A stretch of 9,590 bases of DNA from an uncultured Blautia sp. (GTDB lineage Bacteria; Bacillota; Clostridia; Lachnospirales; Lachnospiraceae): contig URWL01000048.1 of assembly GCA_900551465.1 (NCBI GenBank), positions 1 to 9,590 on the forward strand. The letters are read 5' to 3'. The position numbers and the translations under genes are program-made. How positions within the stretch are numbered: position 1 is the first letter of the stretch; each line of letters opens with the position of its first letter. Positions 1-7,298 of this stretch are shown piece by piece. The notes under the pieces were generated by a model. It was not told the origin of the DNA. It made no database searches and was given only the letters and a program-made list of their open reading frames with translations.

Positions 1-596
1 TCAAGTACCTGGGCAGAGCGCAGAATGATCGTTTCCAGTTCTTTCTGATTATAGAACTCCAAATGATGCATTACACCAAAACGATCCCTGAGAGGAGCGG
101 AAAGCAGTCCTGCTCTTGTGGTAGCCCCAACCAGCGTAAACTTTGGCAGGTCCAGACGTATGGAACGTGCAGAGGCTCCCTTTCCGATCATGATATCAAT
201 AGCAAAATCCTCCATTGCCGGGTAAAGCACCTCTTCTACCTGACGGTTCAGACGATGGATCTCATCTACAAAAAGAATGTCTCCCTCCTGCAGATTATTA
301 AGAATTGCCGCCATTTCTCCTGGCTTTTCAATAGCCGGACCGGAAGTCACCTTCATATGTACTCCCATTTCATTGGCAATAATCCCGGAAAGTGTAGTTT
401 TTCCAAGTCCCGGAGGTCCATAAAAAAGCACATGATCCAACGCATCATGTCTTTGTCTGGCAGCTTCTATATAAATTTTTAATGTTTTTTTTGTTTTTTC
501 CTGACCGATATACTCCTCCAGAGTCTGAGGACGCAGATTCCCTTCAAGAGGAAAATCTTCTTCTGTTACATCAGCAGTGATCATTCTTTTTTCCAT
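1..596 (-). CDS. ruvB: Holliday junction branch migration ATPase RuvB (partial, C-terminal part outside window)
   Basis: RuvB is the hexameric AAA+ motor that, with RuvA, drives branch migration of Holliday junctions in recombinational repair. The 198 codons present start [10 protein letters not shown] and show the full N-terminal AAA+ core: Walker [10 protein letters not shown] at residues 60-68, Walker B LFVDEIH at 108-114, sensor 1 GATTRAG at 157-163, and LRDRFG at 169-174 with the expected arginine finger. RuvB is usually about 330-345 residues, so roughly 40% (lid and winged-helix domains) lies beyond the window edge. The ATG at 594-596 is supported by AGGGG overlapping the ruvA stop codon. 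Only 8 bases separate the two genes, so they are co-transcribed and probably translationally coupled. The reading frame is open throughout with no frameshift. The family assignment is essentially certain. Confidence 0.97.
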   Translation of the reverse strand, partial: MEKRMITADVTEEDFPLEGNLRPQTLEEYIGQEKTKKTLKIYIEAARQRHDALDHVLFYGPPGLGKTTLSGIIANEMGVHMKVTSGPAIEKPGEMAAILNNLQEGDILFVDEIHRLNRQVEEVLYPAMEDFAIDIMIGKGASARSIRLDLPKFTLVGATTRAGLLSAPLRDRFGVMHHLEFYNQKELETIILRSAQVL

Positions 597-604
597 ATTT
601 ACCC

Positions 605-1216
605 CTATAGATTTTTCAGCGCTGCTTTCAGGATAGCTTCTACATCATCCGGAGCCACATCTGTTATTTTTCGTACTGCCCGAAGGGCATCCGTACTGGA
701 ATATCCCAGTGCAACAAGAGCTTCTACCGCTTCTTTACTTCCATCCAGGATATTTTCTCCTGCCGCTATAGCTTCTTCCTGCTGATGGAGCATTTTTTTC
801 TCAAAAGCATCTTCCAGTTTCAGCTTGTCTTTTAGCTCTAAAATCAGTTTCTGAGCAGTTTTTTTCCCTATTCCGGGTGCACGGGAAAGAGTTTTTACAT
901 CATCTGAAAGAATGGCAAAACTCAGCTCGTCTGCAGTAAGACCTGCAAGCACTCCAAGGGCTGCTTTTGGTCCTATCCCGTTAACTCCCAGAAGAAGCCG
1001 GAACATATGAAGATCGTCTCTGGAAAGAAAACCAAAGAGCTGCATAACATCCTCTCGCACATGAAAGTATGTATGTATTTTAACCTTTCCCTCAGAACGA
1101 ACTGCCTTTTCAATAGCTGTCCCCGTCATAAAAATTTCGTAGCCGATTCCGGCAGTCTCCACGATCACAGAATTTTCCGTAGAGTCCACCACCTGACCTC
1201 TTATAAATGAAATCAT
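605..1216 (-). CDS. ruvA: Holliday junction branch migration complex subunit RuvA
   Basis: RuvA binds four-way DNA junctions as a tetramer and loads RuvB hexamers on opposite arms. The 203-residue protein has the normal family length. It opens with [10 protein letters not shown], the start of the OB-fold domain (about 1-64). Two helix-hairpin-helix motifs follow: [16 protein letters not shown] at 75-90 and [17 protein letters not shown] at 113-129. An acidic, flexible linker (about 133-158) precedes the small domain III (about 160-203), which contacts RuvB. The ATG at 1214-1216 has AGGAG at 1226-1230, nine bases upstream. It is the first gene of a ruvAB unit with its own promoter and a LexA-type box. 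No juxtaposed ruvC or queA is visible on the upstream side; the neighbour there is the end of the rnf operon. Confidence 0.97.
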   Translation of the reverse strand: MISFIRGQVVDSTENSVIVETAGIGYEIFMTGTAIEKAVRSEGKVKIHTYFHVREDVMQLFGFLSRDDLHMFRLLLGVNGIGPKAALGVLAGLTADELSFAILSDDVKTLSRAPGIGKKTAQKLILELKDKLKLEDAFEKKMLHQQEEAIAAGENILDGSKEAVEALVALGYSSTDALRAVRKITDVAPDDVEAILKAALKNL

Positions 1217-1260
1217 AAGATCTTACTCCTGTGATAAATAATCGTCAATTACATCGACTT

Positions 1261-1289
1261 ATGATATCACAGATATAAAAAAAAAGCAA
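1261..1289 (-). promoter_or_regulatory. Predicted sigma-A promoter of ruvAB
   Basis: On the minus strand an extended -10 element, TGATATCAT (1269 down to 1261; five of six matches to TATAAT plus the TGn extension), lies 17 bases downstream of TTGCTT (1289-1284), a weak -35. The extended -10 would offset the poor -35. Transcription would begin near 1254, giving a leader of about 38 bases that includes the AGGAG ribosome binding site of ruvA. This is a prediction from motif and spacing only. Confidence 0.6.
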
Positions 1290-1300
1290 ACGTCCATTCG
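1287..1300 (-). promoter_or_regulatory. LexA-type SOS box upstream of ruvAB
   Basis: The minus strand reads CGAATGGACGTTTG here. The Gram-positive LexA (DinR) consensus is CGAACRNRYGTTYC; the site matches at all positions except the fifth (T for C) and the last (G for C). It keeps the GAA...GTT half-site arrangement and overlaps the predicted -35 of the ruvAB promoter, where a bound repressor would exclude RNA polymerase. ruvAB is a classical SOS operon in many bacteria, which supports the call. The match is seen in the sequence; regulation is inferred. Confidence 0.7.
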
Positions 1301-1375
1301 AAAAAATATCCCGGAACAGAATCACTGTTATGGCTTACTCTGTTTGCCATAACGAAAATTCTGCATCCGGGATAT
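1301..1375 (-). terminator. Rho-independent terminator of the rnf operon (long nested hairpin)
   Basis: A 70-base inverted repeat starts just after the rnfB stop codon. Three perfect paired blocks are nested: a 10-base outer stem (1306-1315 with 1366-1375), a 6-base middle stem (1317-1322 with 1358-1363) and an 8-base inner stem (1327-1334 with 1346-1353). These are separated by small internal loops and capped by an 11-base loop. On the minus strand the structure is followed directly by a T run (1306-1301). It lies between the rnf stop codon and the ruvAB promoter, so it should insulate the two units. Confidence 0.85.
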
Positions 1376-1378
1376 CCT

Positions 1379-2170
1379 CTACAGGATCACACCTCTTGGG
1401 CATACATCCTTACACGCTCCGCAATTGGTACATTTTTCATAATCAATATGGGCACAGAAATCTGTAACTGTAATCGCACTGTTAGGACAGGTCTTTTCAC
1501 ATTTTTTACAGCCAATGCATCCAACCTCACAGGCAGAAGTTACCGCTTTGCCTTTGTCATGAGAACTGCAGCCTACAAAAACAGTTTGTTCATAAGGAAC
1601 CAGTTCGATCAGATGACGTGGACATTTTGCGACACATTTCCCACAGGCTTTACATTTCTCTCTGTCTACCACAGCCACCCCATTGATCACATGGATCGCA
1701 TCAAAAGGGCAGGCTTTTACGCAGCTTCCAAATCCCATGCACCCATAAGAACAGCTTTTCGCTCCGCCTCCAGGAATGAAAGCCATCATTTCACAGTCTT
1801 CTACCCCTGTATAAATATAGTCTTCTTTTGTTTTTTCACAGGTTCCTGTACATTTTACAAAAGCCACCTGGCGGACAGTTTCCACAACCTCCTGTCCCAT
1901 GATACCTGCGATTACTTTTCCTACAGCATCTCCGCCTACCGGACATCCGTTGACAGGCGCTTCTCCTTTTGCAATAGCCGCTGCCAGTCCGTCACAGCCC
2001 GGAAATCCACAGCCTCCGCAGTTATTTCCCGGAAGAGCCTCACGGACGGCAACTTCCCTCTCATCTGTTTCTACTGCGAATTTTTTTCCTGCGACACCGA
2101 GAAAAAGTCCAATAAAGAGGCCTACTGCCGCAACTACAACTGTGGCTATGATAATTGATCCGATATTCAT
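1379..2170 (-). CDS. rnfB: Rnf complex subunit RnfB (polyferredoxin, ferredoxin-side electron entry)
   Basis: RnfB is the iron-sulfur subunit of the Rnf complex thought to accept electrons from reduced ferredoxin at the cytoplasmic face. The 263 residues start with one membrane anchor (about 4-27). The family-defining 4Fe-4S domain follows, with C51, C54, C59 and C76 in the NNCGGCGFPGCDGLA context. Three ferredoxin-type CX2CX2CX3CP motifs lie at 173-183, 218-228 and 247-257. A non-standard region at 107-154 has C107, C111, C126, C140, C144, C150 and C154; there the usual second ligand of a CX2CX2CX3C motif is phenylalanine at 147. The total of 26 cysteines could support five or six clusters. 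A GGGGG-containing ribosome binding site (2178-2182) partly overlaps the rnfA stop codon, with 12 bases between the genes. It is the last gene of the operon. Confidence 0.96.
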   Translation of the reverse strand: MNIGSIIIATVVVAAVGLFIGLFLGVAGKKFAVETDEREVAVREALPGNNCGGCGFPGCDGLAAAIAKGEAPVNGCPVGGDAVGKVIAGIMGQEVVETVRQVAFVKCTGTCEKTKEDYIYTGVEDCEMMAFIPGGGAKSCSYGCMGFGSCVKACPFDAIHVINGVAVVDREKCKACGKCVAKCPRHLIELVPYEQTVFVGCSSHDKGKAVTSACEVGCIGCKKCEKTCPNSAITVTDFCAHIDYEKCTNCGACKDVCPRGVIL

Positions 2171-2182
2171 ATTTATGCCCCC

Positions 2183-2758
2183 TTATATCAATCCTGAAAA
2201 CCCGAAAAACGCGATGGCCATCAATCCTGCTGTAATAAGCACGATCGGGAATCCGCGAAAAGCTTCCGGAATGTCATTATATTCTATTTTTTCACGTATA
2301 CCTGCCATAACGATGATCGACAGAGTAAAGCCTGCTGCCGTTGCAAAACCATTCACAGTTCCCTGAAGGATACTGTATTCTTTCTGTACGTTGATCAATG
2401 CCACACCAAGAACTGCACAGTTGGTAGTGATCAGAGGAAGATATACGCCAAGAGCCTGATACAGAGAAGGCATTGCTTTTTTAAGAAACATTTCCACAAA
2501 CTGCACGAGAGCCGCAATCACCAGAATAAAAACAATGGTCTGCAGATATTCCATATGGGTGGGAACCAGGATAAACTGATAGATCACACTGGTAACAAAG
2601 GATGAAAGTGTAATGACAAAAATAACCGCTCCCCCCATACCTGCCGCAGTTTCCGTCTTTTTGGAAACGCCCAGAAAAGGACACAGCCCCAGAAACTGGC
2701 TCAGAACAACATTATTAACAAGAGCAGAGCCCACAATGATCAGCATTAATTCTTTCAT
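2183..2758 (-). CDS. rnfA: Rnf complex membrane subunit RnfA
   Basis: RnfA is an integral membrane subunit that pairs pseudo-symmetrically with RnfE in the ion- and electron-conducting core. At 191 residues it is the normal family length and is hydrophobic almost throughout, consistent with six transmembrane helices. The two conserved half-channel cysteines are C26 in LGLCPFLGV and C114 in TTNCAVLGV. In the homologous Nqr complex such cysteines from the two paired subunits hold an iron centre inside the membrane, and the same is expected here. Its ATG overlaps the rnfE stop codon in an ATGA, and its AGGAGG ribosome binding site lies within the last codons of rnfE. Confidence 0.96.
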   Translation of the reverse strand: MKELMLIIVGSALVNNVVLSQFLGLCPFLGVSKKTETAAGMGGAVIFVITLSSFVTSVIYQFILVPTHMEYLQTIVFILVIAALVQFVEMFLKKAMPSLYQALGVYLPLITTNCAVLGVALINVQKEYSILQGTVNGFATAAGFTLSIIVMAGIREKIEYNDIPEAFRGFPIVLITAGLMAIAFFGFSGLI

Positions 2759-3471
2759 TCGTGTTTCCCTCCTTTACACATGGTATTTCCACAGGAAGCA
2801 CAGGCGCCGCCGCATTTGTCCGGATTACTTGGATCAATGCCTTTCTTTGCAGCTCCCAGTTTAAACTTGTTCTGAATTGCTGCCAGAAGCGCAAGAACAA
2901 AGAATGCGCCCGGAGCCAGAATAAAGATCGTAACCGGCTCATAACCCATTTTTCCCGCTGCGGCATCTGCAAGAGGAAGAATCTGGCGTCCAAAAAGCTG
3001 TCCGGCACCGATCAGTTCTCTCACAGCACCGATGCAGGTAATGCTCAGGGTAAAGCCAAGCCCCATACCAATTCCGTCAAACAAAGACGGCAGGGGAGGA
3101 TTCTTGGAAGCATATGCCTCTGCACGCCCAAGAATAATACAGTTTACAACGATCAACGGAATATATAATCCTAAAGACGCATAGAGAGTCGGCAGGAAGC
3201 CTTCCAGAAGCATCTGGACAATTGTAACAAAAGAGGCAACCACAACAATAAACGCAGGCATACGTACTCCGTCCGGAATAAATTTGCGAAGCAATGAGAT
3301 CAAAAGATTTGATGCTGCCAGAACAGCTGTGGTAGTCAGCCCCATTCCGATACCATTTACAGCTGATGTAGTTACAGCAAGCGTGGGACACATACCCAGC
3401 ATCAGCACAAAGGTAGGATTTTCTTTGATAATACCGTTAATCAGTCGTTCTGATGGTGTATTTGCTTTCAT
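2755..3471 (-). CDS. rnfE: Rnf complex membrane subunit RnfE with cysteine-rich C-terminal tail
   Basis: RnfE is the membrane partner of RnfA (RsxE/NqrD family). The 238 residues have several transmembrane helices. The conserved membrane cysteines are C28 in LGMCPTLAV and C111 in VVNCIILGR. The motif GMGLGFTLSI (135-144) and the hydrophobic end at about 180-200 are also typical. After the last helix there is a soluble, basic then cysteine-rich tail (about 203-238). Its cysteines are C220, C224, C227 and C232, spaced C-x3-C-x2-C-x4-C. Proteobacterial RnfE lacks such a tail; I believe similar tails occur in some clostridial RnfE proteins, but I cannot check that here. The gene overlaps rnfG and rnfA by four bases at each end. 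Confidence 0.95.
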   Translation of the reverse strand: MKANTPSERLINGIIKENPTFVLMLGMCPTLAVTTSAVNGIGMGLTTTAVLAASNLLISLLRKFIPDGVRMPAFIVVVASFVTIVQMLLEGFLPTLYASLGLYIPLIVVNCIILGRAEAYASKNPPLPSLFDGIGMGLGFTLSITCIGAVRELIGAGQLFGRQILPLADAAAGKMGYEPVTIFILAPGAFFVLALLAAIQNKFKLGAAKKGIDPSNPDKCGGACASCGNTMCKGGKHE

Positions 3472-4076
3472 TGAGCTCCTCCTTCCATATACTGAAATGC
3501 ACAGAGACCTGCATTCACACCATTGGTCATGGCATTGGTAGTGATCGTCGCACCGCTCAGGGCATCGATTTCATCTTCTGCAGATGCACCGCTTTTTGTA
3601 TATTTGAATTTTTCTACATTTTTATTTTTAAACTGATCCTTAAAAGCATCTGTGTCTGCCTTCATTCCAAGACCGGCAGTCTCTCCAATAGAAAGAATAG
3701 AAATCCCGTTTAAGGTTCCATCAGCCTGGACACCCATAGCAAACTGAATGTCTCCTCCATATCCCTCTGATGTGGTAATGGTAAATGCATAACCGATCTC
3801 ATTGTCAGAAGAGTCAAAAGCTGTCATGACTTCATCAATATTCTGTGCACCATAGCCATTTTCACTTAACGTTCCTGCAAGTTCTTCTGCCATGTCATCC
3901 AGTACAACTTCGCCAAATTTTTCAGCTTCAGGAAAGACAGCTTTATAAGCCTCCTGCTTTGCCTTCAGTTTCTGCCGGGCAATGGGATCTGCAGTAATGT
4001 CCTGGACAACTCCCAGCGCCAGCCCCGCCACAAGAGTAATCGCAGTAATAGAAATCGTGTCCTTTAAAATACTCAT
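3468..4076 (-). CDS. rnfG: Rnf complex flavoprotein subunit RnfG
   Basis: RnfG carries a covalently bound FMN on the outer face of the membrane and relays electrons between the other Rnf subunits. The 202-residue protein has one N-terminal transmembrane anchor (about 7-26) and a single FMN-binding domain. The flavinylation motif is DALSGATITT at 171-180, with Thr177 the expected phosphoester attachment residue, as in NqrC. GETAGLGMKA at 131-140 is the other conserved family motif. Attachment needs an ApbE flavin transferase, which is not encoded in this window. The start overlaps the rnfD stop in an ATGA; AGGAGG lies inside the rnfD 3' end. Length and motifs are ordinary for the clostridial subunit. 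Confidence 0.95.
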   Translation of the reverse strand: MSILKDTISITAITLVAGLALGVVQDITADPIARQKLKAKQEAYKAVFPEAEKFGEVVLDDMAEELAGTLSENGYGAQNIDEVMTAFDSSDNEIGYAFTITTSEGYGGDIQFAMGVQADGTLNGISILSIGETAGLGMKADTDAFKDQFKNKNVEKFKYTKSGASAEDEIDALSGATITTNAMTNGVNAGLCAFQYMEGGAQ

Positions 4077-5053
4077 GCTTTCTTCCCTCCTTTTCCAAAA
4101 GCAACCGGATAAGTAGCCTTTTCAATAAGCGGAACCAGAAGATTACAGAAAATGATCGCGTAGGATACGCCTTCTGCAGAACCGCCAAACAGACGGAATA
4201 CGGCAGTTACCACACCCAGACAGCAGCCATAAACAAGCTGACCTTTAAATGTGATAGGTGTGGTCACATAATCTGTCGCCATAAACCAGGCTCCCAGCAT
4301 CAGACCGCCGCCAAAAAGATGGCTCAGAAGATAATTTCCATCGAATCCCATTCCGGTACAAAGCATATAGACAATTACAAACACAGTGAAGCTTCCAATA
4401 TATGTAAGGGGTATCTTCAGATCAATCACTTTAAAAGCCAAAAGAATCACCGCCCCGATCAGGATCGCTAAAGCGGAGGTCTCTCCAATTGTACCCTGGA
4501 TATTTCCAAAAAAGAGATTTTTTACCGGAACAGAAGTTCCCTCAATAAATCCCTGTGCTTTCAAAGCAGCCAGAGGTGTTGCCCCTGTAACCGTATCTAC
4601 TGCTCCCCGAAAGCTGTCTGATACGGCAAAATCTGTCATACGGCCAGCAAAGGAGATCATCAGGAAACAACGTCCAGCCAGTGCGGGGTTCATAAAGTTC
4701 TGCCCAAGTCCGCCAAAAAGCTGTTTTACAACAATAATTGCAAAAGCACTTCCAAGAACCGGCATCCACAGCGGAATCTGCGGCGGCATATTCAGCGCAA
4801 GAAGAAGCCCGGTAACAACCGCACTGAAATCAGTGATTGTATCTGGCTTGTGCATCAGTTTATCATAAATCCATTCAAACATAACGCTGGAGAGCACTGT
4901 TACTGCAACTACAAGAAATGCATGGAAACCAAAATTCCAGATTCCAAATAAAGCTGCAGGAAGAAGCGCAATCACCACCAGCTGCATGATCCTGCTTGTG
5001 GTCATCGCATCCCTTACATGCGGATTTGATGACACGTTATATTTTTGTTCCAT
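4073..5053 (-). CDS. rnfD: Rnf complex membrane flavoprotein subunit RnfD
   Basis: RnfD (NqrB family) is the large membrane subunit that holds a covalent FMN and is likely part of the ion translocation path. With the start chosen here it has 326 residues beginning MEQKYNVSSNPHVRD and multiple transmembrane helices from about 22 to 315. The flavinylation motif VDTVTGATPLAAL is at 152-164, with Thr159 the expected FMN site. Other family signatures are FGGLGQNFMNPALAGR at 113-128 and FMATDYVTTP at 257-266. A longer reading frame reaches 5089, but it would overlap the rnfC end by 23 bases. The ATG at 5051-5053 is preceded by a strong GGAGG and matches the family N terminus, so I prefer it. Thirteen bases separate it from rnfC. 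Confidence 0.95.
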   Translation of the reverse strand: MEQKYNVSSNPHVRDAMTTSRIMQLVVIALLPAALFGIWNFGFHAFLVVAVTVLSSVMFEWIYDKLMHKPDTITDFSAVVTGLLLALNMPPQIPLWMPVLGSAFAIIVVKQLFGGLGQNFMNPALAGRCFLMISFAGRMTDFAVSDSFRGAVDTVTGATPLAALKAQGFIEGTSVPVKNLFFGNIQGTIGETSALAILIGAVILLAFKVIDLKIPLTYIGSFTVFVIVYMLCTGMGFDGNYLLSHLFGGGLMLGAWFMATDYVTTPITFKGQLVYGCCLGVVTAVFRLFGGSAEGVSYAIIFCNLLVPLIEKATYPVAFGKGGKKA

Positions 5054-5066
5054 TCCTCTTCCTCCC

Positions 5067-6389
5067 CTATTTCTTTTTACGGCTGGCAAGTACCATTTTC
5101 CGCATAGATTTGATACTCTGGGTCAGCGGTCTTTTTGCAGGACATATATAACTGCAGCAGCCGCATTCACAGCATTCCATTCCATTCATTTTTTCAAATC
5201 CTGCCATATCTCCTCTTTCTGCAAGAGTGGCAAGGCGTGCCGGAAGTACATGTCCCGGACAGACGCTTACACATCGTCCGCAGTTGATACAGGCAGTGGC
5301 CTGTTTTTTTGATTCAGACACTGCATCATGCTCAAGGCAGAGAAATGCAGATGTAGTCTTCACACAGGGGACATGAAGATCATACATAGCAAACCCCATC
5401 ATAGGACCTCCGGAAATAACTTTTGCGGTATTGTTCTTTAATCCTCCTGCAGCATCGATCAGTTCTTCCATATTCGTCCCTGTAAGCACTGTAAAATTTC
5501 TGGGTTCCGCTATGGCATCTCCGGTAACTGTAACGATTCTGCTCATAACCGGCCGTCCCAGAATAACCGCTTTATAAACAGCAACAACTGTATCAATATT
5601 ATCAACAACACAGCCTGCATCTGCCGGAAGCATAGATGAATTGATTTCTCGTCCTGTTGCAGCATAGATCAGAGTACGCTCACCGCCCTGAGGATATTTT
5701 GTCATCAGTTCCTTTACTTCCATACGCGGATTATCTTTGATGAGTTTTTTCATCTTCTCAATACAGTCCGGCTTATTGTCTTCAATACAAATATATCCCT
5801 TTGCATGATCGAACAGCTTCAGAATCACTTCAAGTCCTGCTACTACTTTTTCCGGTTCCTCCAGCATCCTTCTGTAATCACTGGTAAGATAAGGCTCACA
5901 CTCTGCACCATTTACAAGAACATATTCAATCTTATCCGGTTCCTTGGGTGACAGTTTTACATGTGTGGGAAAACCGGCGCCTCCCATTCCCACAACTCCG
6001 CCCTCCCGGATTCTGGATATAATATCTTCTCTGGAAAGTGCAGAAAGATCGGCTCCATGAAATTCGACTTCTTCATACTGCTGATCATTTTCTATAATAA
6101 TAGAATCAGGCATTCCGCCAGTAGCAGTCAGTCTCTTTTCAATTCCTTTTACCGTTCCGGAAACAGAAGCATGAAGAGGCACGGAAACAAAACCGTTTGC
6201 TTCGGCAATCTTCTGTCCCACAAGAACACGATCCCCCTTATTTACACAGGCCGCAGAAGGTGCTCCTATGTGCTGAGACAGAGGATATACCATCTCTCCT
6301 TTTGGAAGATATTTCTCAATCTGTCTGTTTTTTGACAGTTCCTTGCCCTCATAGGGATGAATTCCTCCCTTAAAGGTAAGCTTTCCCAT
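5067..6389 (-). CDS. rnfC: Rnf complex NADH-side subunit RnfC
   Basis: RnfC is the peripheral subunit that exchanges electrons with NAD(H), related to the 51-kDa NuoF subunit of complex I. The 440 residues start with an RnfC barrel-sandwich domain (MGKLTFKGGIHPYEGK onward, to about 110). The nucleotide- and FMN-binding domain follows, with GVVGMGGAGFPTHVK at 131-145 and VLVNGAECEPYLTSD at 157-171, then an SLBB-like segment (about 285-335). The C-terminal region has two CX2CX2CX3CP motifs: C367, C370, C373, C377 and C406, C409, C412, C416. The tail is basic (SRKKK). The clostridial form is short and lacks the long alanine- and lysine-rich C-terminal repeat of the E. coli homologue RsxC. A strong AGGAGG precedes the ATG. 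It is the first Rnf gene, 22 bases after the CmpB-like gene. Confidence 0.96.
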   Translation of the reverse strand: MGKLTFKGGIHPYEGKELSKNRQIEKYLPKGEMVYPLSQHIGAPSAACVNKGDRVLVGQKIAEANGFVSVPLHASVSGTVKGIEKRLTATGGMPDSIIIENDQQYEEVEFHGADLSALSREDIISRIREGGVVGMGGAGFPTHVKLSPKEPDKIEYVLVNGAECEPYLTSDYRRMLEEPEKVVAGLEVILKLFDHAKGYICIEDNKPDCIEKMKKLIKDNPRMEVKELMTKYPQGGERTLIYAATGREINSSMLPADAGCVVDNIDTVVAVYKAVILGRPVMSRIVTVTGDAIAEPRNFTVLTGTNMEELIDAAGGLKNNTAKVISGGPMMGFAMYDLHVPCVKTTSAFLCLEHDAVSESKKQATACINCGRCVSVCPGHVLPARLATLAERGDMAGFEKMNGMECCECGCCSYICPAKRPLTQSIKSMRKMVLASRKKK

Positions 6390-6411
6390 ATATACTTCCT
6401 CCTTTTATATG

Positions 6412-7260
6412 TTAATTTTTATCTTTTTTATGACGCATACGATAGCCTCGGTTCAGATTTGGATAGGATTTCAGGAAACGTCTTGTATTGCCTTTTGTTT
6501 TGGAAACAAGCGCTTTTTTGTAAGCACGCAGTTCTTCTGTGAGCTCTTTTCGAAGGGCAAGGCGTTTTTCTGTTAATACACGCAGCACTTCTGCATCCTC
6601 AATTTTCTCTTTCACTGAATCAAGAGAAACTCCTTTTGGCAGTTCCAGGTTCTCCAGCCGGGCATTTACCTTAAGCATAAGTTCCACCTGTTTCTTTTCC
6701 AATTCTTCTTCCCAGTAAGGAATACGTTCCCTCAGGTGGAAAGCTGCAGCTGCAGAACAGCTGAAATCCACCAGATATCCAACTGAAATTACACACACAC
6801 CGATTTTTCCTGCTATTATCGGATAAAGGGCAACCAGATCTTCTACTATAGGATGCAGCACTCGAAACAGAAGTACTGTGAACACTCCCCAGCCCAGAGA
6901 TGCTCCCAGACAGATACGGCCCTGAAAATTAAATTTATTATCACTGTAATCCCACCAGGATGTATGAAAAATACTTTCCATAAGAACCGCAGTAATATAT
7001 TCCAGGAAAGTGGCCACTACAATACCGCCCAAAAACAAAAACAACAGATTATTCTCTATTGGTTTCAGTATCAGGTAAACAGATATTGCCCCAAATCCAT
7101 AAATAGTACAGAACGGCCCGCTGATAAATCCACGGTTGATAAATTCTCCATGTTTTATAGAAACATAAAAGGTTTCCCATACCCATCCTAAAAAACTGTA
7201 AATAAAAAACCAGTTTATGATATGATAAAGGTCAACTCCATTAATCGTCAATTCCCACAT
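6412..7260 (-). CDS. CmpB-family (putative ABC transporter permease) membrane protein
   Basis: This belongs to the family annotated as putative ABC-transporter permease, CmpB type, common in Firmicutes and of no proven function. The 282 residues show about five transmembrane helices (roughly 12-33, 50-66, 72-95, 116-134, 145-172). Family motifs are FFIYSFLGWVWE at 18-29, GPFCTIYGFG at 48-57 and the WWDYS...GRICLG block at 102-119. A long charged helical tail follows (about 176-255, probably coiled coil), ending in a strongly basic segment (RRFLKS...RMRHKKDKN). No ATPase or binding-protein partner is adjacent, so a true ABC transporter role is doubtful. It ends 22 bases before rnfC with no terminator between, so it is probably the first gene of the rnf transcript. 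AGGAGG is 12 bases before this ATG, a rather long spacing. Confidence 0.85.
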   Translation of the reverse strand: MWELTINGVDLYHIINWFFIYSFLGWVWETFYVSIKHGEFINRGFISGPFCTIYGFGAISVYLILKPIENNLLFLFLGGIVVATFLEYITAVLMESIFHTSWWDYSDNKFNFQGRICLGASLGWGVFTVLLFRVLHPIVEDLVALYPIIAGKIGVCVISVGYLVDFSCSAAAAFHLRERIPYWEEELEKKQVELMLKVNARLENLELPKGVSLDSVKEKIEDAEVLRVLTEKRLALRKELTEELRAYKKALVSKTKGNTRRFLKSYPNLNRGYRMRHKKDKN

Positions 7261-7298
7261 ATTTTTTCATGACCTCCTAACTTTTTTTGCACATATAT

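Noticed and set aside
63..482. Plus-strand open frame of 139 codons near the left edge
   Set aside because: The opposite strand encodes RuvB with all AAA+ motifs in order, so this frame is a shadow.
1448..2158. Plus-strand open frame of 236 codons opposite rnfB
   Set aside because: It is antisense to the fully supported RnfB frame and shows no family motif.
5054..5089. Upstream ATG that would extend RnfD by 12 residues
   Set aside because: It falls inside the rnfC 3' end, adds a basic segment (MPAVKRNRGGRG) foreign to the family, and a strong GGAGG directly precedes the ATG at 5053.
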